64,000 bases of DNA from CAZJLN01 sp964540765 (GCA_964540765.1 CAZINW010000001.1:1-64000); one strand, 5' to 3'. Counted from the stretch's first letter, positions 44,614-54,115 are shown. The notes: a model not told the origin generated them from the sequence alone. Program-made: numbers and translations.

Positions 44614-45897
44614 TTACAGGGGCATTGCATAAAATGGGATCAGCATTTCCTCCGGGTGCAGTCCCCCATGCCTGCCAAGCATGACGTTCTGCTTGGGCGC
44701 CCACCACAGGTAGGAATCCCCCCTGGCAATGGCAACCAGGTCTCCAACCCGATCCGATAAGGTTGGGGACAGTGGGCCTGGCCCGAACAAGCCTGCTTCA
44801 ATGGCTTGTATCCCACTTACCAGCATAAATTTTCCCGGCCAGGCTGTATCAAAATACTGCCGCACTGATGTTTCCATTCCCGGTTTTAGATACAGGAAAG
44901 CCAGCCTGTTTTCACAGGTCGGTTGTATGCGCAGCATGGCATTTAACTCGGGATGCGCTGTCAGGTTGAAATGTCCATAGCGCGGCGTGTAAACAGATCC
45001 ATGATCTGCCGTGAGAATAAGCAAAGCATCCTTTCGCGCAGATGCAGACAAACCCTTGATCAGGGCTTGCTCGATCATCAGACTGAAATCCTCAAACTGG
45101 AGGGCAATACGTTCGTCATTCAATGAGAACCGGTGCGTAAGGGTATCGATAACACTCCAATAAGCGTAGATATATTTCCGCCCTGCCGGCACAGTATTAA
45201 GAATATTACGTATGCTCACCCACATATCCGATTCACTGACGTAATTATGCAAATTCACCTGGTCCAGGTGCATGGAGGACAAGCCAGATGTGCCGATGGA
45301 ATAATGCATGAAAGCATCCGCTTCAACGCCATGATTTATAAGATGCCCCCCGAATGTTGAGTGATTCAGGAACTCAATGGGGTCAAATCCTGTTCTCTTT
45401 AAACCCCCGTTATCGCCCAAATAACTCATGGCACTGTGCAAAATGTTATTGATGACCATTCCATATTCTTTAGCCCACATTTCGTATCCCACAATCCCAT
45501 GGGTTGCCGGGCTGACCCCCGTCCACAGTGTCGTCAGGGCTGAGGAGGTCGTACTTGGAGCGATGCTGGTCAGAGGGAAAAACACGCTCTCAGCAAGCCT
45601 GTTTTGCCACAAGTCAGCATGCCCTGTTTCCATAAGGCGCCTGAATAAATGATAGCCAAGGGCATCCACAACCAGCAAAATGACCCTTTTGTATGGGCCA
45701 CCCAAAAAATGCATTAAACCTGGCGCCAGTGCAGGTTCACCAAATGCAGGGATATTCAGCAAATGGCAGATGGTGGCGGGTATATTTGAAAGCGAATAGC
45801 CAGCATACCTGGGTAGGAGAATATCATCTGCGAATGGGATATTGGGTAGGGAATGGTCAATCAAGCCAGGTAAAACGCTTTCTGATAGATCAGGCAT
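44614..45897 (-). CDS. Alkaline phosphatase superfamily phosphodiesterase/nucleotide pyrophosphatase
   Basis: A 427-residue protein without signal peptide. Metal and nucleophile motifs are VVDALGYHLF (first Asp), APSTTSSALTTLWTG with the threonine nucleophile, SVIDTLTH (Asp and His), LTADHGSVY (Asp-His) and RYGHFNLT (last His). These match type I phosphodiesterase/nucleotide pyrophosphatase members. It would cut phosphodiester or phosphate bonds; the substrate is unknown. ATG 45897 is chosen for its GGAGA; longer starts run into the pseudogene tail upstream. Confidence 0.83.
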   Translation of the reverse strand: MPDLSESVLPGLIDHSLPNIPFADDILLPRYAGYSLSNIPATICHLLNIPAFGEPALAPGLMHFLGGPYKRVILLVVDALGYHLFRRLMETGHADLWQNRLAESVFFPLTSIAPSTTSSALTTLWTGVSPATHGIVGYEMWAKEYGMVINNILHSAMSYLGDNGGLKRTGFDPIEFLNHSTFGGHLINHGVEADAFMHYSIGTSGLSSMHLDQVNLHNYVSESDMWVSIRNILNTVPAGRKYIYAYWSVIDTLTHRFSLNDERIALQFEDFSLMIEQALIKGLSASARKDALLILTADHGSVYTPRYGHFNLTAHPELNAMLRIQPTCENRLAFLYLKPGMETSVRQYFDTAWPGKFMLVSGIQAIEAGLFGPGPLSPTLSDRVGDLVAIARGDSYLWWAPKQNVMLGRHGGLHPEEMLIPFYAMPL

Positions 45898-45965
45898 TTT
45901 TATCTCCATAAAAATAATGTGGCATGAACTTACCAAACAAACAAAAGGCTGAATTCCAATCCTGG

Positions 45966-46767
45966 TTACAGATGCAAACAAGTTTCTGCTGACAGCCAAA
46001 ATAATTCTTCGCGGATCTGCTGGCGCGAGTTCCAACTGCGTCCGTCCCAACCTTCCGACAGGACTGCATCACCACCATAAAGGTACTGACCAAATCGGAC
46101 AACCACGGAATTTTGCAAGAGCAATCAAGGCAGCAGCTTCCATTTCAACAGTTAAACAACCCTCAGCCAGGAATTGTTTGACTTTTGCTGTAGTCTCCCT
46201 GTAAAAAGCATCTGTCGTCCAGGTTTTGGTCTTGATATAAGGAATATTATGAAAATTCAGTATGGATTCCATCATCCCAATGACATCAGCATCGACGGAA
46301 ATCTCCCTTGAAGGCGCTGCATAATGGTAAGAAGTGCCTTCATCCCTCATAGCCGCCACTGGCAGGAGGATATGCCCTACGGTGATTTTTCGGTCGAGGA
46401 CACCACATCCACCACACACGATAAAATTCTCCACGCCCAAAGTGCCCCATACGGGGTACAAAGCAATCACCTCTTCCGTCAAGTCTACTGCGAGGGGAGC
46501 CCCCACGCCCGGATGATAGAAAGCAAGGCGTTGCCCTTTATGTTCCATCTCGTAAATGGGATGGTCACCCATCTCTGACTGTGAGGTGAATATGATCCTG
46601 GCGTTGGTTTGCGCAACCACTTTTTCAATGGTTTCTGCGAAAAAACAAATGACAGCGTGTTTGGGAACGTCCTGGCGTCTGATCAAGTGGGTAGGTTCAA
46701 TGATCGCTTCTGGCGCAGAATCGTATTCCAAAATGGGGAAAACTTCTTTAACTGTGAACGGATCCAT
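45966..46767 (-). pseudogene. Nucleoside phosphorylase interrupted by a frameshift
   Basis: The frame from ATG 46767 encodes a PNP/uridine-phosphorylase family protein: phosphate-binding FIVCGGCGVLDRK, and TVEMEAAALIALAKFRG (nucleoside-binding ME). After FRG it changes into an unrelated CPIWSVPLWW and stops at TGA 46069. If one A is dropped at 46101-46102 (a T in ggTTgtcc on the minus strand) the frame continues as FGQYLYGGDAVLSEGWDGR and ends at TAA 45966-45968, the normal C-terminus of this family. The truncated protein lacks about 45 residues. It is either a true inactivation or a sequencing/assembly error. It follows the methyltransferase gene by 11 bp. Confidence 0.8.
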
Positions 46768-46778
46768 CCATAATCCTC

Positions 46779-47621
46779 TTATTCATGCCAGACGATGTCG
46801 TTACAACCCACAAATCTTCTGTGCATGATTTCGATTGCTTGGGGGTTGTTATCAACCAGGATGAAATTGCGCTCCAAATCCAAACAAACCTGACCTATTG
46901 TTCCACTGCCAGCAAAGAAATCCATCACCAGGTCACCTTCGTTTGAGGAGGCAAGCACAATACGCTTCAGGATGCCCAATGGCTTTTGGGTCGGATAGCC
47001 CATTTTTTCCTTGCTGTTCGTTCCCACAATGGTATGCCACCAGGTATCTGTGGGGAGTTTGCCTCTCTCAGCCTTGTCCTTCCCAACCAGCCCAGGTGCC
47101 ATGTAAGGAATACGGTCAATTGCATCGCGGTTAAAGGTGTAATTGATTGGGTCTTTCACATAAAAGAGGATATTGTCATGTTTGGCTGGCCAGCGGTTTT
47201 TGGCTCTGCCACCGTAATCATAAGCCCAGATGATCTCATTGAGAAAGCAATCCCGTCCAAAGATTTGATCCAGCATGATCTTACAATAATGCACTTCCCG
47301 GTAATCAATATGAAAATAAAGGCTGCCATGATCAGCCAGAATGCGATAAGCTTCCTGCATGCGTGGCAATAGGAACGCCTGGTAATCATCAAAACGATCT
47401 TGATAAGCTCTTTCTGATAGGATCTTCGTATCATACAGCTGATCGCCAAACCCCTTCCGAGCGCCATTCTCTGATCGCTCCGTCTTTATTTGAGTGCGGG
47501 ATTGTACCTTTCCAGTATTGAATGGGGGGTCAATATAAATCAGATCCACACTGTTGTCCGGCAGCGTTTTCAATATTTCAAGATTGTCACCAAAGAAGAT
47601 TTGATTCTGCATGGCATTCAT
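46779..47621 (-). CDS. Orphan beta-class DNA methyltransferase
   Basis: A 280-residue site-specific DNA methyltransferase (N6-adenine or N4-cytosine). Motif IV DPPF (LIYIDPPFNTGK) comes before the SAM-binding motif I (MDFFAGSGT), the order that defines the beta class. No restriction endonuclease gene is adjacent, so it is an orphan that may regulate or protect DNA. The recognised sequence cannot be inferred. ATG 47621 and 47612 are both possible starts; neither has a clear Shine-Dalgarno. Confidence 0.88.
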   Translation of the reverse strand: MNAMQNQIFFGDNLEILKTLPDNSVDLIYIDPPFNTGKVQSRTQIKTERSENGARKGFGDQLYDTKILSERAYQDRFDDYQAFLLPRMQEAYRILADHGSLYFHIDYREVHYCKIMLDQIFGRDCFLNEIIWAYDYGGRAKNRWPAKHDNILFYVKDPINYTFNRDAIDRIPYMAPGLVGKDKAERGKLPTDTWWHTIVGTNSKEKMGYPTQKPLGILKRIVLASSNEGDLVMDFFAGSGTIGQVCLDLERNFILVDNNPQAIEIMHRRFVGCNDIVWHE

Positions 47622-47670
47622 TTTAACATGTCTTTGAAAGATGCATGTCCCAACTGACGCAGATCAAAGC

Positions 47671-47698
47671 AAAAGGCTATGTGCAGTCATAGCCTTTT
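47671..47698 (-). terminator. Hairpin after mscL
   Basis: A perfect 11-bp stem AAAAGGCTATG/CATAGCCTTTT with a 6-nt loop; on the minus strand it ends in TTTT. It follows mscL and precedes the methyltransferase gene on the same strand. Confidence 0.6.
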
Positions 47699-47754
47699 GG
47701 AATATTTCAATTAACAGGCGCTCCTATGATTGGAAAGCTTTCCAATAAAATCCT

Positions 47755-48219
47755 TCAATCTAGTTTTGAAGTGCAGTGAGGGCAGCGAGTAGCCGCAATC
47801 GGAATGGTTGAAATGCAGAATGGGCAGGTCTTTTCTGTGGGTTCTGCGGGAACTTCTGACTTTTTTGATCCCCTTAACTTATTAACTGCCTTCACAATGG
47901 CAAAAATGCAGATCGCAATGATCAAAAAGCTGATGATTGACATGATGAATGCCCCATAGTTCAATGTAACCGCACCTGCTTCCTGGGCAGCAGCCAAAGA
48001 TGTTCGAGCTTCAAGTGGGACTTTATTGGGAGTAAGATTGATGTAAAGATTGGAAAAATCAACCTTGCCTAGTAACAAGCCAATGGGCGGCATGATGACA
48101 TCTTTCACCAAGGAATTTACAATTGCTCCAAATGCACCACCGATGATCACGCCTATTGCGAGGTCTAATACATTACCCTTCATAATAAAATCACGAAATT
48201 CACTAGATGCTTTCTTCAT
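47755..48219 (-). CDS. mscL: Large-conductance mechanosensitive channel with C-terminal zinc ribbon
   Basis: A 154-residue MscL that opens under membrane stretch to release solutes. The N-terminal helix and first transmembrane segment (FRDFIMKGNVLDLAIGVIIGG) and the second (AFIMSIISFLIIAICIFAIV) are typical. The usual C-terminal helical tail is replaced by a linker and a zinc-ribbon-like motif, CPFC-x11-CPHC. Excellent Shine-Dalgarno (AGGAGGATAAATTCCT) before ATG 48219. Confidence 0.93.
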   Translation of the reverse strand: MKKASSEFRDFIMKGNVLDLAIGVIIGGAFGAIVNSLVKDVIMPPIGLLLGKVDFSNLYINLTPNKVPLEARTSLAAAQEAGAVTLNYGAFIMSIISFLIIAICIFAIVKAVNKLRGSKKSEVPAEPTEKTCPFCISTIPIAATRCPHCTSKLD

Positions 48220-48290
48220 AGGAATTTATCCTCCTGATCTTTACCAGACATGACACAATTCACATTATATCAATAAAAAGTTGTTAATAA

Positions 48291-49172
48291 CTAAACAAAA
48301 AGGCTGAGTTGTTCCATGCGTTTCATCGGAATAAACCTTTTGACGCTGGTTGCTAATCCGTTGTGTGCGCATAATCTGAAGAACAAACCCTCCAGAAAAG
48401 CCTTTTGTCTTGCTTGGACCGAATAGGCATTTCCATGTTCGCTTTCATATTTTTGACTCAGACCAGGGAAAAGTACATCAAGCCTGGAAAAATAAAAAGC
48501 CCTCTGCCGGTCACGCAAGGTCATGCCAAATGACGGAATAATGTATGCTGCTTTGCAGGTATGAGCCTTTTCAATGATGCTTGTCAGATTTAACTGGTTG
48601 TCTGTGATATAGGGAAGCATGGGCATCATCACCAGTCCGGTATAAATGCCGGCTTCAGCCAGGGTTTGCATGGCTTTCAGCCGCCTGGAGGGAGCGGGAG
48701 CACCAGGTTCAATCTTGCTTGCCAGGTCATCATCGGTTGTTGCGATCGAAAAACTGACCTGCGCCCAAGTATTCTTAATACGCTGCAAGAGTGCTAGATC
48801 CTTTAAAACCAGGTCACTCTTGGTAATGATATGCACTGGCCAACCCTGCTCTGCGATCACTTCAAGCGCCTGACCTGTCAGCCCGTAGCGGGATTCAGCA
48901 TGAGTGTAAGGATCATTCATGGAGCCAAACCCGATCGTGCCAACCCATTGTTTGCGTGGAAGAGCCCTTTTTAATAATTCGACACCGTTAACCTTGACCA
49001 AGACTTCGTTTTCAAAGTCAGCAATCTGGTAACATTCACTGCGTGTGTCACAATAGATGCATTGATGTTCGCACCCCCGGTAGAGATTCATATTGTAGGA
49101 AAGCCCAAAAAGAGTATCCTCTCCTTTAATGCTGTTCAAAATGCTCTTGACTTTAACTTCTGTGTATTTCAT
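48291..49172 (-). CDS. Radical SAM protein, spore photoproduct lyase-like (SplB/Rv2578c group)
   Basis: A 293-residue radical SAM protein. The cluster motif is CEHQCIYC in the context NLYRGCEHQCIYCDTR, as in the SPL-like family, followed by VGTIGFGSMNDPYTHAE. Members are annotated as DNA repair lyases or of unknown function. ATG 49172 is used because the -10 box of its probable promoter covers an upstream ATG at 49208. Confidence 0.83.
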   Translation of the reverse strand: MKYTEVKVKSILNSIKGEDTLFGLSYNMNLYRGCEHQCIYCDTRSECYQIADFENEVLVKVNGVELLKRALPRKQWVGTIGFGSMNDPYTHAESRYGLTGQALEVIAEQGWPVHIITKSDLVLKDLALLQRIKNTWAQVSFSIATTDDDLASKIEPGAPAPSRRLKAMQTLAEAGIYTGLVMMPMLPYITDNQLNLTSIIEKAHTCKAAYIIPSFGMTLRDRQRAFYFSRLDVLFPGLSQKYESEHGNAYSVQARQKAFLEGLFFRLCAHNGLATSVKRFIPMKRMEQLSLFV

Positions 49173-49206
49173 AAATAAAAATTGATCCCATTTGACCGCT
49201 GGTTCC

Positions 49207-49236
49207 ATTATATATGATGTCGAGATACGCTGTAAA
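49207..49236 (-). promoter_or_regulatory. Candidate promoter of the radical SAM gene
   Basis: On the minus strand TTTACA (49236-49231), 18-bp spacer, TATAAT (49212-49207). Confidence 0.5.
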
Positions 49237-49336
49237 ATACTTTCCTCTGCAACCTGTATAATTTATCGTGGGGTACCGGAAATCATCTGATGTATAATGA
49301 TGCTAATTGGACAAGTGGAAATGAAAGCGAGGAAAA

Positions 49337-49732
49337 ATGACGGATAACTCAGACGACTTTATGAAAGCGTCAGCAGAAGAATGGAGCAAACCTGAAAAGC
49401 CCGAGGAATCAGCTGATGATTTCTCGAATGCTTCGGCAGAGGAATGGAGCGAACCTGAAGTAATTGTCCCAGCTGAACCCACCCAGAAAATACCCACAGA
49501 TCGCTGGGGTGCGCCGGTTGCCACACCCGAAAATACGGATCCCAACCGTTGGGGGCCAGAGAGAATGGATACCAGCAGCGAGCCAAAGATCATTGATGCC
49601 GAACCATCTCAAACAGAGAAAAAGAAGGGATTCCCATGGTGGGCAATAGTGATCATTGTGCTGGTGGTCTTATGCCTGTGCATCGTAGGTGCAGTGTTAG
49701 TAATCTTTTCGATTATTACCCCAAGTTCGTAG
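49337..49732 (+). CDS. Small acidic protein with a C-terminal membrane anchor, function unknown
   Basis: A 131-residue protein with one C-terminal transmembrane segment (WWAIVIIVLVVLCLCIVGAV) and almost no residues after it, so a tail anchor with a cytoplasmic or external acidic domain. The N-terminus repeats DDF(M/S)(K/N)ASAEEWS(K/E)PE twice, and (D/N)RWG(A/P) occurs twice after that. It looks intrinsically disordered. GCGAGGAAAA precedes the ATG. I do not recognise a family. Confidence 0.7.
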   Translation: MTDNSDDFMKASAEEWSKPEKPEESADDFSNASAEEWSEPEVIVPAEPTQKIPTDRWGAPVATPENTDPNRWGPERMDTSSEPKIIDAEPSQTEKKKGFPWWAIVIIVLVVLCLCIVGAVLVIFSIITPSS

Positions 49733-49798
49733 ACAAGTACTTGAAATATAAAGTCTGATTTTTGAAAAAAAAGACTGACCTATCAACCGGTGAGATGC

Positions 49799-49829
49799 AA
49801 ATCTGGCTTTCATCATGGATGCCAGATTT
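49799..49829 (+). terminator. Hairpin after the small anchored protein
   Basis: A 9-bp stem AAATCTGGC/GCCAGATTT, 13-nt loop, followed by ATTTA rather than a clean T run. Confidence 0.45.
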
Positions 49830-49835
49830 ATTTAC

Positions 49836-49870
49836 CACCAGGTCTATTTTTTTGTCACCAGGTCTATTTT
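49836..49870. repeat. Two direct copies of a 15-bp sequence, 20-bp period
   Basis: CACCAGGTCTATTTT at 49836-49850 and again at 49856-49870, in the intergenic gap before pth. Function unknown. Confidence 0.7.
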
Positions 49871-49939
49871 GCTGCCAGTCATTTTCTGTGTTAAACTTAA
49901 AAGTTAGGATATTTTTGAATTAATCGGAAACTTAAAGTC

Positions 49940-50545
49940 ATGTGCACAAAAATGAATTACGCTGCTGACATCTATCTGATCGCAGGTCTGGGTAACCCGG
50001 GCAAGGAATACCGCCAATCTCGTCATAATGTTGGCTTTATGGTGATTGATCATCTTGCTGAAGATTTGGAAACTCCCATCAAAAGGGTGAAATTCAAAGC
50101 AATGATTGGTATCGGAACGTTCGAAAATAAACAGGTCATTTTGGCTAAACCACAAACCTATATGAATGCTTCCGGTGAGTCTATTGCGCCTCTCTTGCGC
50201 TACTTCAAGGTTCCTCTGGAAAACTTTATCGTTGTTCATGATGATCTGGATATCCCTTTTGGCAACCTCAGAATAAGACCATCAGGGGGCACCTCGGGGC
50301 AAAAAGGCATGAAATCCATTGTTGAGAAGCTTGGCAGTCAGGATTTTCCACGCATGCGCATGGGCATAGGACGCCCCCCTGGGCGCATGGATCCAGTGGA
50401 TTACGTGCTGCAAAGTTTCACGCCAGATCAAGTTCCTATAATGGAAGAGGTCCTTGATCAAGCTGTAAAAGCTCTTAAAACTTTCATTCTCGATGGGCTG
50501 GATAAAGCCATGAACACCTATAATGGAGACAAAGGAATCGGTTAG
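49940..50545 (+). CDS. pth: Peptidyl-tRNA hydrolase
   Basis: A 201-residue essential enzyme that recycles peptidyl-tRNA released from stalled ribosomes. Conserved features are GLGNPGKEY, SRHNVGFMV with the catalytic histidine, PQTYMNASGESI, HDDLDIPFG with the catalytic aspartate and GGTSGQKGMKSI. Two in-frame ATGs (49940, 49952) are possible; the first has GGAAAC about 10 bp before it. Its end overlaps the mfd start by 23 bp. Confidence 0.93.
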   Translation: MCTKMNYAADIYLIAGLGNPGKEYRQSRHNVGFMVIDHLAEDLETPIKRVKFKAMIGIGTFENKQVILAKPQTYMNASGESIAPLLRYFKVPLENFIVVHDDLDIPFGNLRIRPSGGTSGQKGMKSIVEKLGSQDFPRMRMGIGRPPGRMDPVDYVLQSFTPDQVPIMEEVLDQAVKALKTFILDGLDKAMNTYNGDKGIG

Positions 50546-53500
50546 TCCATTGCTTAGGTACATCTCAGCATTACCTGCATATCAAAACCTGTTTTCATTA
50601 ATACAGGAAGGTAAAGCCGGACAGGGGTCTCTCTCAGGGCTTGGGTTGCCGCGTGCCGCCAGGTTGCCGGTGCTTGCAAACCTGCATACTGACTTGAACC
50701 TTCCTTTCCTGTTGTTAACCAACCGTGCAGACCGTGCCCTGGCACTTTTCGATGAACTTGCTTTCTGGGCTCCGGATGCCAGGCGGCTTTATTTCCCTGA
50801 ACCCAGCTCACTATTCTACGATCAAACAGGCTGGTCACTCACAACCCACCGGGAGCGTTTGCAAGTCCTGACAGATCTGGCATCCTATCATCTTCCTGGA
50901 GTATCAAAGCCTTCCCCCCCCCCGATCATTGTTGCGCCCATTCGTTCTGTCATGACCCGCACCCTCCCGCGCCGTGACTTTTTGCGGAACATAAAAATCC
51001 TCAAACCCGGCAAGACTATTTCCCCTGAAGAAATCATCAGGCATTGGGTTGGCGTCGGCTATGAGCACAGCAACATTGTTGTGCAAATGGGACAGTTTTC
51101 TCGCAGGGGTGGTATTCTGGATATCTGGTCTCCCGGATCCCTGCTGCCAGTTCGCATTGAGTTCTTCGGTGATGAAATTGACACCTTGCGCAGCTTCAAC
51201 CCTGCCACCCAACGCACGGTGGAAGCGCTGGATCAGACCGTGGTTTACCCGGCGCATGAGCTGCTGCCTGTTGATGCTGAGAAGAACGGATTTGTTCTTG
51301 AAAGGCTGAGTGAGTCACACCTCCCGCTGGTTTATCCACTTCCTTCAAGCCTGATGGATTTCCTTCCTGATTCCACGTTGATCCTCCTAGATGGTGAGGA
51401 ATTCATTGCAGCCGCCGTGAATGACATTGAAGAAGACGCCATCATCAGGCGCAAGGACGCCATTGCCGCAGGCACCCTGGATCAGGATGCACCCATTCCC
51501 TATATCACCTGGACTGAAATTGAGGATGGCTTCCATAAAAAACAGGTGATTGAGCTCGGTCATAGCAATACTTCCGACATTCGCCCTCTTGCAGAGGCGT
51601 TTGATCCCGGTCCCCGTTTTAATGGTCGTCTGAAAGATTTGCTCACGCATCTCAACAGCCTGGAGAATCAAAAACATCCCTGGACGATTGTCTCACGTCA
51701 ATCCTCCCGTCTACGCGATTTGTGGCGTGAAACCCACCTTGGGCTCGATGATGGTGAGCTCGATGCACGTTTTCTTGAAGGCTCCCTCTCAAGTGGCTGG
51801 GTGCTGCATCTGCCCGATAATAATCAGCATCATCTATTGACTGATAGTGAGATATTTGGTTGGGGACGCCCCCAACCAAGGCGGCGTTTCCAACCGACCG
51901 CAGAAGCGCCTGAGTCAATCTATGGGGACCTGATGCCCGGTGATTGGGTTGTCCATATTGATCACGGCATCGGGAAATTTATGGGTCTGATCAAACCCAA
52001 GGAAGGCAATATTGAGCGCGAATATCTCTGTATTGAATACAAGGATAACGACCAGTTATTTGTGCCCATCCATCAGGCAGACCGCATCACCCGCTATGTA
52101 GGCTCCAGTGCTGATACTCCCAATGTCAGCCGATTGGGTGGCAGTGAATGGACCCAGACCAAGCAACGCGTCAGGCATGCAGTTCAGGAAGTTGCCATTG
52201 ATTTGCTTGAGCTTTATGCCAAACGCAAAATGACGAGTGGTTATCAGTTCAGCCCTGACACCCCCTGGCAGAAAGAGCTTGAAGCCAGTTTCCCCTATAT
52301 CGAAACAGATGATCAGCTTAAAGCCATCAACGAAGTCAAAAGGGACATGGAATCCCCGCGCCCGATGGACCGGCTCCTGTGCGGTGATGTCGGCTACGGC
52401 AAGACTGAGGTGATCCTCCGGGCAGCCTTTAAAGCAGTCATGGATGGCAAGCAGGTGGCAGTTTTGGTGCCAACCACTGTGCTTGCCCAGCAGCATTTTG
52501 ACACATTCTCGCAGCGTTTATCTGTTTTCCCAGTCCAGGTCGAAATGCTCTCTCGTTTCCGCAAACCAAAGGAACAATCCCTGATCATTAAAAAGCTGGC
52601 AAACCAGCAGATCGATATCATCATTGGGACCCACCGCCTGATCTCACAGGATGTCCAATTTAAAGATCTGGGATTAGTGATCATTGACGAAGAGCAACGT
52701 TTTGGCGTGACCCATAAGGAACATCTGAAGAAGTTGCGCACTTCGGTGGATGTGCTCACACTGACTGCCACGCCCATCCCGCGAACCCTCTACATGGCAC
52801 TGACCGGTGCCCGTGATATTTCCAACATCAATACCCCTCCGGAAGAACGGCTTCCTATAGTGACCCACATCGGTCCTTATGATCAAAGACTGGTGAGGGA
52901 AGCCATTGTGCGCGAGATGGAACGCGGGGGTCAGGTGTTTTTTGTTCACAACCGTGTTAAAACAATCACCTCGATTTACAATCACCTCAGCAATCTCATC
53001 CCTGAAGCTCGCATTGGCATCGGGCATGGGCAGATGCCTGAAGAGGAACTTGCGGATGTGATGCATGCCTTCAACGATGGACAGATTGACGTCCTCCTGT
53101 GCACATCCATTATTGAATCAGGGCTGGACATTCCCAACGCCAATACCCTGATCATTGATCGTGCAGATACATTCGGTCTGGCACAGCTTTATCAACTACG
53201 TGGAAGGGTTGGGCGGGGTGCTCAACGTGCTTATGCCTATCTCTTTCGGCACAAATATCGCCCACCAACCATGGATGGTCAGGAACGCATGGAAATCCTT
53301 GCAGAAAACACCCAGCTTGGCTCCGGTTATGCCATCGCCATGCGTGACCTGGAAATGCGCGGTGCGGGTGATCTGCTTGGAACGCGTCAATCGGGCTATA
53401 TTGCTTCTGTTGGTTTTCATCTCTATACAAAACTTCTCTCGCAGGCAATCCAGCAATTTCGGAAAACCCTTGGAGAGCCAGCCCAGACGGGGGAACTGCC

Positions 53501-53957
53501 TGTTTTTGATGTACCCAGCCTGCCAATCAATGTTGAACTGCCCCTCACCATGGGATTACCCATTGAATATATCCCAGATCAGGCTCTGCGGTTAAATTTA
53601 TACCGCCGCATCGCAAATCTGCGCAATGAAGAAGACATTACTGCCACAGCCATTGAATTTGAGGATCGGTTTGGCACCCTCCCCCAGCAGGTTGAAAATT
53701 TATTATGGCAAATGAAAGTGAAGATAAGAGCGCTGCATGCCGGTCTGGCATCCATCTCCTTGGAAAACGATCAACTGACGCTGCAATACCCTCCCCTTCT
53801 GCAGGGGATCAAACAGCGTGACCTGGTGCCCGTCGATTCCATTGCCAGAGTGGGTAAAAATGCCTACCGCATCCCCTTGAGCCCGATAAAGGATATCTCC
53901 TGGCAGGATTACCTGATGGATCTGCTCCTGAAACTTGAAGGTTCAGGGTACACATAA
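50523..53957 (+). CDS. mfd: Transcription-repair coupling factor
   Basis: A 1144-residue helicase that removes stalled RNA polymerase and recruits UvrA to DNA lesions. A UvrB-like N-terminal half (IIVAPIRSVMTRTLPRR, SRRGGILDIWSP) is followed by the CarD-like RNA-polymerase interaction domain (GDWVVHIDHGIGKFMGL near residue 470) and the RecG-like translocase (CGDVGYGKTEV Walker A, DEEQRFG Walker B, TATPIPRTLYMAL). The C-terminal TRCF domain is present. It overlaps pth, as is common in bacteria. Confidence 0.95.
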   Translation: METKESVSPLLRYISALPAYQNLFSLIQEGKAGQGSLSGLGLPRAARLPVLANLHTDLNLPFLLLTNRADRALALFDELAFWAPDARRLYFPEPSSLFYDQTGWSLTTHRERLQVLTDLASYHLPGVSKPSPPPIIVAPIRSVMTRTLPRRDFLRNIKILKPGKTISPEEIIRHWVGVGYEHSNIVVQMGQFSRRGGILDIWSPGSLLPVRIEFFGDEIDTLRSFNPATQRTVEALDQTVVYPAHELLPVDAEKNGFVLERLSESHLPLVYPLPSSLMDFLPDSTLILLDGEEFIAAAVNDIEEDAIIRRKDAIAAGTLDQDAPIPYITWTEIEDGFHKKQVIELGHSNTSDIRPLAEAFDPGPRFNGRLKDLLTHLNSLENQKHPWTIVSRQSSRLRDLWRETHLGLDDGELDARFLEGSLSSGWVLHLPDNNQHHLLTDSEIFGWGRPQPRRRFQPTAEAPESIYGDLMPGDWVVHIDHGIGKFMGLIKPKEGNIEREYLCIEYKDNDQLFVPIHQADRITRYVGSSADTPNVSRLGGSEWTQTKQRVRHAVQEVAIDLLELYAKRKMTSGYQFSPDTPWQKELEASFPYIETDDQLKAINEVKRDMESPRPMDRLLCGDVGYGKTEVILRAAFKAVMDGKQVAVLVPTTVLAQQHFDTFSQRLSVFPVQVEMLSRFRKPKEQSLIIKKLANQQIDIIIGTHRLISQDVQFKDLGLVIIDEEQRFGVTHKEHLKKLRTSVDVLTLTATPIPRTLYMALTGARDISNINTPPEERLPIVTHIGPYDQRLVREAIVREMERGGQVFFVHNRVKTITSIYNHLSNLIPEARIGIGHGQMPEEELADVMHAFNDGQIDVLLCTSIIESGLDIPNANTLIIDRADTFGLAQLYQLRGRVGRGAQRAYAYLFRHKYRPPTMDGQERMEILAENTQLGSGYAIAMRDLEMRGAGDLLGTRQSGYIASVGFHLYTKLLSQAIQQFRKTLGEPAQTGELPVFDVPSLPINVELPLTMGLPIEYIPDQALRLNLYRRIANLRNEEDITATAIEFEDRFGTLPQQVENLLWQMKVKIRALHAGLASISLENDQLTLQYPPLLQGIKQRDLVPVDSIARVGKNAYRIPLSPIKDISWQDYLMDLLLKLEGSGYT

Positions 53958-54115
53958 ACAATCACAATATCCTTAGATTAATAATAATTGCTGATAAATT
54001 TGAAGACGAGTGCTCTCATCAAAGCGTTACTGTTCCCAAATTATGGCATTCAACCGGCGGCTTGCTGTTTGGAAAAATGATATACTGCAATTGAAGCAAA
54101 TTCAAGAAACTAGCG

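Noticed and set aside
45898..46050. N-terminal extension of the phosphodiesterase gene
   Set aside because: It overlaps the frameshifted phosphorylase tail in another frame, and ATG 45897 has a proper ribosome-binding site.
46069..46071. TGA in the nucleoside phosphorylase read as selenocysteine
   Set aside because: Reading through gives a sequence unlike the family, whereas a one-base frame change restores the expected C-terminus. No SECIS-like hairpin seen.
49337..49732. Small acidic protein considered as anti-sigma factor
   Set aside because: No zinc-binding HxxxCxxC motif and no sigma factor gene nearby; only the tail anchor is similar.
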